From Anisakis pegreffii (Eukaryota; Nematoda; Chromadorea; Rhabditida; Anisakidae): a stretch of 64,000 nucleotides of DNA. Position 1 is the stretch's first letter. Every line of letters starts with the position of its first letter. Of this stretch, positions 1-11,578 are shown piece by piece. The notes under the pieces were generated by a model. That model did not search any database. It had not been told where the DNA came from and saw only the letters and a program-made list of their open reading frames with translations. The DNA is taken from the NCBI GenBank assembly GCA_035041965.1, contig JAPYMA010000520.1:186001-250000 (forward strand), written 5' to 3'. Position numbers and translations under genes: made by a program.

Positions 1-37
1 TGATTTTTTGTTTTTTGTGTATTGTTGTGCATAATAG

Positions 38-216
38 GTGCAACAAAACGACAACCTTATCCGATATGTTCATTTATATGGAATAAAAATCCAGTTATCG
101 AGAATGCATTTGTTCAGTCTTTGTATGAATCTGTTCAAAAAATAACATTGATTAACGACTGGTGGGAAAACCCGTGGATAAACCCTGATATTATTCCGCT
201 TCATGTGTTTGTTTAA
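38..216 (+). CDS. possible terminal exon of an unrecognised gene
   Basis: An open frame follows an AG acceptor at 36-37 and ends at TAA 214-216. It would begin in phase 1 and encode about 59 residues, rich in Trp and Asn near the end (NDWWENPWINPD). Codon choice is not obviously biased. I recognise no family. It could be the last exon of a gene entering from the left edge of the window, or chance. The only support is the acceptor-like start, the stop, and an uncommon cluster of Trp residues in an AT-rich region. Confidence 0.25.
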
Positions 217-240
217 AGCAATAATCACTTAATTACAGCA

Positions 241-263
241 ATAATAATAATAATAATAATAAT
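241..263 (+). repeat. (AAT)n microsatellite
   Basis: About seven perfect trinucleotide units. The short string AATCACTTAATT occurs on both sides, so the expansion may have grown between two copies of it. Confidence 0.85.
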
Positions 264-2243
264 CACTTAATTCCGCATAAACTTTTCGAACTTCTTAAAT
301 TAAATTTTAGCTCTCGCTTGGCACGAACTTAAAGGATGATTGGTTCTGCCATAGTTTTTTGTTTTTCGTTCGCAGGCGAGTAGGTGTTAAGGATGCGCTG
401 TACTCAAAGCCTGCTTCTAAATTTCGTCAGACAGATCTTGATGGAATTGATTCGGAATGATTTGGTGTATTCTTAAGATGATTATCAACCTTCCGTTAGA
501 GCACCATGAATCCTTTGACTGAACGATCACACCCATTGCGTGCATGTTATCATTATTCTGCGTATTTTATCATTGTTTCGTCTTCATTAATGTTCCTGTT
601 CCACACTTTTGGCTATCTTTTCTATTCTGTTCTATTCCGCCATTCAGTTGTTTCGTTCTTCGCGTACTTCTTTCTGGAACAGTTGTTTTCTAGTCATTGG
701 AACAGAACAAGAATGGAACAGAAATAGAATAATTTGACTGGAATAGAAACATCACTAGTCGTCACAACGCATCACAACTATACGTCCAAATAAATGCGTA
801 AGAATGTAGATCATAAGGAAAGCGCAATTTACCCTAAGGCGCTTCGTCCTGTTTCAATATCCCTTTCGTTGGGATCATAAATTTCATTCAACAGAACATA
901 CCTACTACGTTGCGCTACCAAACATTACTGAAACGGATGTTGATTGTTATCTGCTGATGCTCAACAAAAGCATAATCATGCTCTTACTGTTCTATGCGCT
1001 CCACTTCTTCGTGAGCTTTTTTTGACTGAAATTCTGATCTTTGATGCGCAAAAAATCGAAATGTAGTGAAAACTAATTTACCATTTTAAAATAAAGTTCA
1101 ACAGAGGAAATTATTTTTCCTTCGGCTTTCATTGATACAGCCGTTACTGATTCACTGATACAGCCACTGGGAACTATTTTGCTTATTCGAATTCAACAAT
1201 CAAAAAAGCCATCTTTCTTTCAAGCGATCAAATGACTTGATGATTTCTCTGAATGAAATTCAACTAACGATCTTGTTTGCATCCTTGTGAGCAGCGGATT
1301 TTCAACTAGTAGAGTTCCACCACTTGTGGATTGCTCTTTCAAACCATCATGCAATATTAAAATTCAAATTCTCGAATTACCGATGTCTTTTTGATCCATA
1401 ATAAATTTATATAAATTCAGCCCATCATCAGATTGCATCAGACTCTTCCGGCTGCGGTTGTCTTCGTCGCTTCGGTGTTTCACTAAAATCCCTCCTCAAT
1501 CTATCATTAATCTCATGAATAAAGTCTAAGAAAATCGAACAATTGGTTTATTGATGAAGGAGTGTTTTCATCATTTCATCAATAACATCGAATCACTTCC
1601 TTATGATCGAACGAACAGCTCAAAATGAACACTGCATTATCATAAACGAAATGAGAAGTGAAAATAAATCAGTATTAACTTCCCAACCTCCGTACCTATC
1701 TATATGATATCCTCATAATCCTGGCGGGGGGAAAGAGACAGGAATTTCCCTCCTTGTACAATCATATTTATGTAAGATTAAAATCGCACGTAATCGCTCT
1801 GATATTGAGTATAACGTATTTCTTCTACTATTCCTAGTATTTTCTGAGGGGCGTTATAAAAATCTACGCTGAGCTGTAGTGAAATTTGTTCGATCTGTTG
1901 AGTGAGGCAGTGACGATTAAGAAAAGCAACTCTTCGTGAGTTAAGTGAATGAAACTGGATGTCAGTGGTATTTTATTGCATCATTCGTGTGGATGTGTTC
2001 TTATGAATATAGTGACTGTTATGCAGAAATATTTCATCGGATTAAACTGATGTGATGCACAAATATCCCATCAGATTAAACTGATATCGCGTTAATATTC
2101 GAATGACGATCATTGATGTTTGCTCGTATGGCCGTTGATAAACGGGACAGACGGTCACTGACGAATCGATAATCGCATAATGAGACGGTAAAGTGTAGTT
2201 TATTGAATCAAGATTAACAAGAAGGGCAGTCGTTCGTCTGAGA
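264..2243. other. intergenic region upstream of PTR copy A
   Basis: No convincing coding exon. Around 620-745 there are several near copies of GTTCTATTCC or its complement GGAACAGAA in opposite orientation, forming a loose inverted repeat. The rest is AT-rich unique sequence. The promoter and 5' UTR of the downstream PTR gene must lie here, but I see no recognisable core element. Confidence 0.5.
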
Positions 2244-5200
2244 ATGCTCAGAAAACCGCTGTCTGAATATGGAAAGCAGCTCGAGCAAGTATTCGTGCAC
2301 ACATTTTATACCCACGGAAAACTTGTTGGCACCTATCCGGGATACTTTCTCATTGGATCGTTAATATTCACAGTTATTTGCTCAACGGGCCTAGCGAGAT
2401 TCCAAGTTAATCTCGACCTTTATGAGCTGTTCATTCCTGTCAATGTCCCATCCAGGGCAGAGAACGATAAGTTTGTTTTTGTTTCATTGCTTCATGTTTG
2501 CTTTCAAATAGCCCTTTTTCGTATTTTGACTGTGTAATTAAGTGATGCGATGCTGACCTACAAGCTGATCCCGATTACTTGATTTTGAACAGCCAGCAAC
2601 GATAACATTTTTTCGAACATAATCCAATTGTTCGTTAAGCGCATTCAGTATAGACTGAAATGCTCCTTTCTGTTATAAATAACCACGTAGACTCAGCTGT
2701 TTTCTGGTCAATGATAACATTTTCACGGCACACATTCAGATTTGCAGTGAATCGAAATGACATCAATACGTACTCTTAGCGTAAATCTGAATCTCATTTA
2801 GTGGATATACCACGTGATCAATGATCTACAATTAGTGAACCTCAAAAATCGGTGAAAATTTTCTAGATCGACACTCTTCCACGATATGCCGTGGGGTGAC
2901 CTTTCAAACCAGCATTCGTCTAAGACGAAAGTCAAACGAGAAACAGGTTTGGAAAACCGCACAATCTTCATTTTTCGTATCCTACTATCATATCGATTTT
3001 ATAATGACTACGAGGTTTTCCGCAGCACTGCTGATTATCTTGAATAATTACTGAGAGAGTTTGATTCGTGAGCAACTTCGACTAGTACCGTTACCGGTCG
3101 TCAAAAAAAAACACTCGCTCAATTACTCAAGCAATAATTGTTTCACATCTTTTGAATAGAGGACTATTCAGATCTCAGTTTGTTTGACTGAGATACCAAT
3201 AAATCAACGATGTTTCTTCTTCCTTAATGATCATTAAAAAGAATTGAGTGAACAAATTGTTCATAAGATTTTCCTTCCTACGCAAAGATTTTCGGTAACA
3301 ACGACGTAATGAATTCCGTTTCTTGTCACCAGACGGAATTGATTCATTTCGAGTTGTTGTGAAATGCATCCGTTTTGATGAGAATTCTTTTCCATTCCTC
3401 ATTCAACTTGATCAACTGATTAATTGCAGTGGAAAATCGCTCTGATACCGCTGTGGTTTATGCTGTTCGCAAGAACCAGACGAATCTGTTCGAGTCCAAA
3501 ACGCTAGCCAAACTTTATGGGTATTCGCAGGAGGTACTGCAAGTGACAGCTGAACATGAAGGGAAAGTGTATCATTTCGAAAGTTTCTGCAAAAAATCGA
3601 ACTACCAATCCGTTAGCTTTTCGTCATTTTCATTTGTTCCGTCCCTATTCATCTAAAACTGCTGTCATTCGAATTAGGGTTGATGATTTCTACGGTGACT
3701 GTCCAGAGCATCTGCATGCCAGACTTAATTTGGATATGTTGCTCGCGATAGGAATTCACGAAACTGCATTCTTGTTTCTTGTTGATCATAAATTTATTCT
3801 TCTTAAGAATGACAACCGCCCAGTAAGCCTCAGCATAACTAACAGCTGATTTCAAAAAAAAAATGATATGGATCCTATCTCTGGACGACCGCCTCCCACT
3901 AACAATCAGTCGATGAGCTCAGATTGTGTTATATAGAAAGTATTCACTGTCACAATTGCACATAATCGAACTTGCAGAAATGTGACAATCAAGCGAATAG
4001 GTGGATGATACAATTGCATAATTTGCTGGGCACCGGCAGATCAGAAAATAATCCGAATATGCAGTTATCTTATCCGATTATGGTACTCTTCAACCGTCCG
4101 ATCGATGTTGGCAGTGTGAGATTTGCTCATCGAATTATCGCTGATAACTGATTTTATAACATTAATATGAACATTATAACATTAATTGCTCGAAGCATTG
4201 TATAATGATATTCATCGATTAGTAGTTGTTCATGACGAATATCACGAATGGATGCAGTCAACATCCCACAACTCGAACAGTTCATCTTTTCACTTTTAAC
4301 TGTCGCGATCATTAATCTATCTCAAGCACAAGTCGATTATATACTCTAATTTTGATCCGTTACGAAAATAATTAAATTCCTTTCGATACGACTATGCAAC
4401 CAAAAACCTTTCTCTTCTCTAATCCATTCACTAAAAGTGGGGCACAAACTCACTTGGACGAAGAGACAATTAGAGCACGTTTTATTGATTCTTCTGTAGA
4501 ATCCATATTAACCATGTTTTTCGAAATAGAAGGGTTTTTTAGTGAGTGAATTTATTCTGACTGTCAGAATAAAAATACCAGTATTTTTTGAGCCATAAAA
4601 GCTGTTCTAAGGGCGATAATGGCTCAGAAAGCTAATTCGTAAATTTTGTTTCCAGGCAATCTATGGTGTTACGGTAAGTGGTGAAAAGCGTGAAATAACT
4701 GCTGCTAGAGTGCTAACCTTGCATTGGCCAATTGAGTTCGTTAAAACTCCTGAACTCAGTGCCGCATATGTTGCCTATCAAAAAGCGGTCAGTGAGTTTT
4801 GGAGGATCAAATCCGATCAATCCGAGTTCGACTTCTCAGAGATCAAGTGGGTTGGATTGTCATCATTGACCACGAAATTCGATCTAACCAATTGGCTCTC
4901 TGTTAGAGAACAACTGCTCCATTTGATCAATTTTGTCTTAAAGATGTTACTCAACCAATGGAGAAATATCGAAACTTTTTGGTATCAGCTTAGTTGACAA
5001 ATGTTGAAATTGATGAGTTATTAAACATTGAAGAATATTGATACCTATATGGAAATGGGAAGTGGAAATTAATTAATGGGACTGACTCATTAAGAGAGGA
5101 AACTCTCAATGGAATGATTGGATTTAATGAAGTTACATTTTCGTATCGAAATATAGCGTTAGAGAGGATATTTGTAGGGTGTTGTTACCAATGATGGGTG

Positions 5201-8200
5201 ACTTATAAGTAGATAGCAATTATTGGTGACAGAAATGCGTGAGTATTTCTGAGTATGTGGTGAGTACGAGCAACTCGAAAGTTTGTGTTTTTATTGTAAG
5301 CAGTGAGTGAGCAGCATCTTTCGACAAAATTCTTCATCACTGGTTATCACTTTACGAGCCCAAGCCGCAACAATGCTTAGGAATAGGCTCAAGCTTGGTT
5401 TAAGTTTACTCGTTTGAGATGAAATTCCTTTAAAACATAATAATTCCGTTGAAATGTTTGCCACGGTACAACGGAATAACGAAATGTTAATCGCTTCAGT
5501 GCAAATGCAATGGACGACGAGATGTTATCAATTATTGGAACTACACTTCCATTCATCCCGATTATCGCTGCTCAATTGATGCTTTTTGTGGTCCTCTCAA
5601 ATGTATCTCATGATAGAACAAAGTCAGTCACTTGATTTTATTCGGAAATGAGGAGCAAATTATTGGTTGGCATGAACCATTGTGTATTCCGATAGCTTGC
5701 TGAATTTCAAGCTAACTAAATGGATTATTAAGAAAATCAATCCCTTCAATTTCGAACGGCCACCGTTCGGGGCATTGCAGAGAACAAAAGTACTTTTCAT
5801 CGAGGAGATTTTAAAGCATCAAGTAATGCATACCGGAACAATGGTACTTACAGATTTGAAAACTAATTGGATTCATGATGCCGATTGATTAATTGAGTCT
5901 CCCTGAAGAGATTTTAGTGAATGATATTTATCATATGAAATATCACAGGTCGAAGCCACTAGAAGCATTTTTGGCAGTTGTATCGGTCGTTCTTTCACTT
6001 CTTTGCACTCTTGGTATCTTGTTTCACCTCGGATTTCGATTCAGTCCAGTATGTTGCACGATGCCGTTCCTAATCCTCGCCATAGGTTCAATTTTTATCG
6101 TTTGCCTTTAAATTTACATTCAATCTGTTGACAATTCTTGACCGTTCATGACGATTCCTTCTATTCGTGAAGAGTGAAATACGACAAAATTATTCTCTCA
6201 TGACAAATTCCTTTGCATTTGATCATCTAATAATGAATGAAGAAGACTACCATAGCGAATTTTCGTGCTTAACGTTCACCGCCTATATGAACCACTGTCG
6301 GAATATCACCCCATACCGCATCTACCAACGATTTCTAACAGCTAAAAAACATCTAGACGTAGCAAGAAGCAGATCACGAGCTAAAACTCCATGATCTGCA
6401 ACGTGAAATATGAATCTTCGAGAATAATTTAACCACACAATGATTCGTGAGTCACGATAACCTACAAATTTTGATGAACTGAGCAGTATTCGTTCTGAAT
6501 CTGATTATTACAGTAACAGATGCATCACAATTTCAGGCGTTGATGATGCTTTCCTGATGTTAGGAGCATGGCGCTGGTCTGATACAAAGCTCAGTGTTGA
6601 AGAGAGATTAGCAGTCACGATGAGCGATGCTGGTGCTTCAATAACCGCTACATCGTTTACGAATTTCGGTTGTTTCGGTCTGAGTTTTTCATTTGTTCAT
6701 TCTTATTTTCTGTCCAATATGAACTGTGTAAAGCGCTAATGAATGGTGCGTGTTCATGATTCAGTTGCACTCAATACCCGGGTTTTTGATTGCATTGAGA
6801 TCGATTTTTGCAGCATTGGGTTATTTCCTCTGCTCAACTCCAGCAGTGAGCGATTTTTGTCTTCTGATGGCGTCAGGTGTGATGCTCGACTATTTCTTTC
6901 AAATAACCTTTTTTGCCTCAATAATGGTTTATGGTGGACGGCGAGAAGCCACTGGAGGTCTTCTGTCGTCGTGTTATCAACGTAACAGAGCCATTGTGGT
7001 CACAGACGTCGTGCGAAAAGCCGACGAAATGAGACGCGAAGAACGTAGGTTATTCTTGACATTCACCACACATCAATTCACACGTTTCATTCCTTCGCGT
7101 CGCATGCTTATGTTTCCCCATGGCTCACAACTTCTTCGTACATCGAGTGATTTTGGTTATACTGACTGAAAAAATGCTCTCCTGAATTCATGTTTTAGCA
7201 TTTAGTGGTTTCAGTTATGCTCAAAGTGGGTATATTTACCTCTTGAAAACTTCAAACTACTTGTCAAGTTGAATGTACATGAATATAGTTGAGCGAAAGA
7301 AATCAAACAGCGCAATGGGAAAACAGTTCCATTTGGTAAAATCAAGAAATTGAAGTAATTTTGCGGTTTTGTAATAAGGCCTTCCTGTGAACTCTTGCTT
7401 AAAGTTGATTCTGTTATTGTGATCGAGATTGGTTGTTAGAATACAAGTTTAGAGCCGTTTATGCATCGATTATTTGGCACTAAATATGCACCGTTCATCC
7501 TTCGGAAGGATGTTATGGTCGTTTCATGGCTGTTGTTCTTCGCCTATGCGACACTCGCGATTTATGGATGTTCATCGATCGCCGTGGATATCAGTCCGAA
7601 AAAATACGTCAGAGATAATTCACCAATTCAAACATTTGTCCATCTAGCTGGTTGGTCTCATTCGATTCAACGATTTTTGTTCATCAGTTCTAATGCCTTC
7701 GAAGATTCACAATTAGTGACATGTGAATAATTCAGATAAATATATATGGGCTGACAATGTAATGCCAATATTTTACGTGATGAAGCCACCGGATCTGAGG
7801 AACGCGCGTGCTCGAGCGCGCCTCAATGAGTTGGTCTATCGACTCGAACACACTAAATATAGCATTGGTCGTGTCTCAACTAGTTTCTGGCTGTGGGAAT
7901 ATCAGAGATTTTTGAATGACTTCCCTGACATTGATTATGAGACCGAATTCTATGATCAGAAACATCTATCAGACTTTTTTGCGCAGTTCGATTATAAACA
8001 ATACCGAGGTTATCGTTTTCATTTTGAATTAATCTTTCATGACTGTTTTGCTTTCCTCTTCTTCCTCTAACTGAACTATACTCCTCTTAGTGACCTTGTC
8101 ATCAAATACTGTTCTACTCGAATATCTTTAATTTACATTCGATTTTCAACTCAAATGAACATTTCATTAGACACCATTCCACAAATGATCACTCAGCAAT

Positions 8201-9599
8201 CACCTCAATTGTGAAATTTTAGAGTTTGTGAAGATAAAGGAAAACTCTGTTAATGGCGAACCTTGCATTGCTGCATTTAGCTTCCAGACGAGTTTTTACG
8301 GTCTTGACTCGTGGAATAAAAGAGAGGTTAGTTATTCAACAATTGCTCTGAGCTTTTCTCATTCATGAAGCACACAGTGGCAATAGATGAGCGAAAACGC
8401 TAAGGTTATGTTGTTGAAGAAGGATTGCCCGCGCACTAGGAATTTCTTTTGAATCACCGGGGTTCAAGGAATATGATTCACAAATTTAGGGAATACTCCT
8501 GAAGATGGCATAACGCCGAAACATTCCACGTCACTGCAACATTTCCTACTGCGCGGGTAATCTTTGCGTAAAAACATAACGTTAGGTTAGTTACTGCTAT
8601 TGTGTTATAAAGTTGTTGTGTAGTTTTGTGGTCACCACTGTTTGAATATCGTAACCGTCAACGAATGTGATTGAATTTAAGGTTGAATTGTTTCACTGGC
8701 GAAGAATATTATCAGACTACACCGAGTTTGATGTAGTTCTTGCCGGTATACTATCACCGTTTTTAATTGATCAACGTCACAATATAGCTCCGTCGTCAAT
8801 GCAAGCAATTGGCTCCGCAATTGCCATTATGGGTTTCATATCGGTCTTTTTCCTGCCTGACAAGGTATTCTCATCTGAGCGTTCCCGATGTTTTCGTCCA
8901 GATTTTTTTCTACTTTTCGATTATCTGTGTAGCGAAATGATCGTTGCAGTAGTATATTTTGAGAAATGTATATTTTGTAGCATATTTTGTAGTATATTTT
9001 GAGAAATACTTCACACTGACAGCTGATTGTTTAATGAAGATCCACATCCCATAAAATTCATGAGCGATGTGAATGCTGGAATGTTTTCAGCAATCAGTAT
9101 TCTTTATGACGTGGAGTTTATTATCGATATCAATGGGAGTTTGTGGCGGACTGTCGATGTGGGGAAGTGATCTGGATTCAGTTTCGATGGGTTGTATTGT
9201 TATGGCTATTGGCCTCGCAGTTGATTTTTCAGTTCATATTTGCTATCGTTATCATCGATCTGAACAACCCACTGCTCATGAAAAGGTTTTTCCTTCGTCA
9301 AAAAAATTGAATTCGTGCATCTCAATATCAGAGTATTCATGGTTGAAACGATAAACGAAACAATATTTAAGGTATATGATACGTTGTCAGTGGTTGGTTG
9401 GCCAATTCTTCAAGCTGGTGGATCGACGCTGTTTGCAATGATACCGTTACCATTAGTGCCAGCTTATATTGTTCGCGTCTTCTTCCAAACTGTTATATTA
9501 GTGAATGTGATCGGTTTAACCCATGCACTTCTTTGGTTGCCGCAATTGATTTCAGCATTAGATCCTTGTGAAAGAATTCCATTGCGTAATAGACATTAA
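2244..9599 (+). CDS. patched-related (PTR) sterol-sensing-domain membrane protein, copy A
   Basis: Fifteen exons: 2244-2470, 2867-2946, 3430-3611, 3978-4115, 4656-4846, 5500-5622, 5949-6085, 6537-6677, 6814-7044, 7453-7650, 7736-8008, 8223-8326, 8682-8864, 9091-9285, 9372-9599. They sum to 2,631 nt, 876 residues, in frame throughout. TM1 lies near residues 30-47. The sterol-sensing domain is in exons 6-9 (residues 273-483) with the family motif GVDDAFLM and the Phe/Tyr-rich DYFFQITFF before GGRRE. TM7 is in exon 10. TM8-12 are in exons 13-15, including AIGLAVDFSVHICYRY with its intramembrane Asp. PTR proteins are RND-like transporters of nematodes, linked to cuticle, moulting and membrane lipid or sterol handling; the substrate here is unknown. 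Exon 2 was found by phase and alignment to copy B. Exons 13 and 15 use AAG acceptors, and the exon 3 donor (GTTAGC) is weak. The first ATG of exon 1 is used. Confidence 0.92.
8400..8588. mobile_element. MITE-like inverted repeat in PTR-A intron 12
   Basis: The ends are imperfect inverted repeats of about 43 nt (8400-8442 and 8544-8588). The left end reads GGTTATGTT then GATTGCCCGCGCA; the complement of the right end reads ACGTTATGTTT then GATTACCCGCGCA. The middle is about 100 nt with no coding potential. Length and structure fit a non-autonomous DNA transposon. No clear target duplication was found and no family is assigned. PTR copy B has no equivalent in the matching 823-nt intron, so it arrived after the duplication. 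Confidence 0.6.
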
Positions 9600-11578
9600 T
9601 GCTGACTCAATTTGTTCTCAACAAATGAGTGTTGACCTCGCAGTTGATTTTTCAGCACTATCGCGTATCATACTTGCAAGCAGTGGATTTTGTGCTTGGA
9701 AGTATGATGCCGTCAGCATGTTTTGAAAAGAGTTTATTGTCACAAATTTGTTATGCATTGCGATAAATCAGATTCACACTGCATTCAAATCCGCCTTAAA
9801 ATGGCATCTTCAACGAACATCTTGGTTGCAAAATTAACGCCCACTTTTCACTAAGTATTTATTTCCGAGCATCACAACGAAGTGAAACCAATCCATGATA
9901 ACGCGATAGCAGCGTAGTGACACGCGCTCAGGCGATTGCTTCTCAGTTGTTTGGAAAGCAGTTTACTCGACGCACTGAAAGTGACTGCGGCAGATGCCAT
10001 CCATGTTTGGACATCAGCAACAAAGTCTATCGGATCATAGTTGACTTTATCTTCAGCGAATATTTAGATATGACATCAACCTGATAGTTTGAGTAGATTG
10101 TTCACAGGGAGAACATAGCAGTCGTTCCTTGGAATTGACCGATTGATTGAATCAGTAATGACTTTAACGACTTTATTGCTGATCGTAAGGTTCGAATGCG
10201 TATGGCAACTAAGGTCCTTACCTTTAGCGCATCGAATTGAGCATATGCCAAGCATTTGAGAAACAATCATTGAAGCGTGCGATCGCTATGCTTCTGGAAT
10301 ATTTCATAAATATGCCACCACGGTTTCACTTCTTTGCTGCAATTTCGATTAGATATACGATAAAGAAGAGGACACTTATCTGGCAAGAATGTATTTTTTG
10401 TTATTATAATACATGTGTTGATTCGATGTACATCAGAATAATTTATGTGTTTGTGTATATGGGATTTGAGAATTATAGTAATGATTTGAAGCGAAGTAAA
10501 TATTGTTACATGTTTCTATTAATTGTCTCGCACTTTAGAAGAACGTTCACTCTTCCGTTGTTCGTTCAGTTGCAATTGAATCAACGCACACATATGAATA
10601 TCCCCTTCATATCCCCAAAAATTCTCATGCAACTCACAAAAACAACGTTATTCAGTCTAATTCATCAGATTGATTGAGTTTCGCTCCGAAGATTTCAGAA
10701 ATTGAATTGATATTGAATCGAAATCGTCTAAACAACGATATTTTCCCTTAAGTGAATCAAGAATAAAAAGTCGTCAATGCGGTCCACGATGCATTCACTA
10801 ACAAACGCAATGAAATCTTCTACATCAAACGAGTTCAATAAACGAATCATATGAAACATTTAAAAGGGCAGTAAATAATTGGAACAAGGAATGGTGTTGT
10901 AATGAAATGAGATTGCGAATTATTGGGATATTTAACCGATATTACGCATGAAAGAAACGTTTTGTTGAAAGGAGTCTGACCTGAATAATACTCAATCTGA
11001 GTACTTGCACTGACGATGTATGACCGACCGTTTCAGATGATAGTACTTGCATTCAATCTGATGTTGAATCAATCGGAAGTTCGAAATTCGATTCGATTAT
11101 TTCATTCCATTCTATTCTTCTGCAACCAAAAATTCAACTCAATTTTTAGTCTTTTCCGTCCATAATTATTAGTTTTAGTCAAGATATTTGTATACGCTAA
11201 AGTATCGTCGCAATATTTACGCAACTCAGTTTTAATCCACGGAAGTACTTTACAAAAAGCGTTTTCTAATGATCAAAAGACTGTCGTTAGCATTGTATTA
11301 GCAGTTTCACATCACTAATGATCCCAGCGATAAGCTCCATTGATATTGAATGAGCGGCGTGGCTCAAATGATGATCATTTGGTTGCAAACATCAAAGGCA
11401 TATCCACTCACAATTTGTAAGATTATTTGAAAGGTTGATGGTATCATTTTGGTCTTTTTATAACTAATGAGTATTCTACTAACGACTAATTCGTGTGGAC
11501 ATAATTTGTTTTTATGTGTGTCGTTCACATACGTTGCCATTTTTACGATATTAACAATTTATTTAAAGATATTCCCGA
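9600..11578. other. intergenic spacer between the two PTR copies
   Basis: No supported gene. At 9636-9655 there is an exact 20-nt copy of sequence from PTR exon 14, 37 nt after the stop codon of copy A. The open frame at 10237-10677 has no family signal and a low-complexity AT-rich composition, so I treat it as chance. The promoter of copy B is presumably in the right half. Confidence 0.5.

Noticed and set aside
2471..3429. PTR copy A as a pseudogene lacking exon 2
   Set aside because: A diverged exon 2 was found at 2867-2946 with the right phases and clear residue matches to copy B (for example NQHSSK against NEHPPE).
10237..10677. 146-codon ORF between the PTR genes
   Set aside because: Rich in Phe, Tyr and Ile as expected from AT-rich DNA, with no splice context and no recognisable domain.
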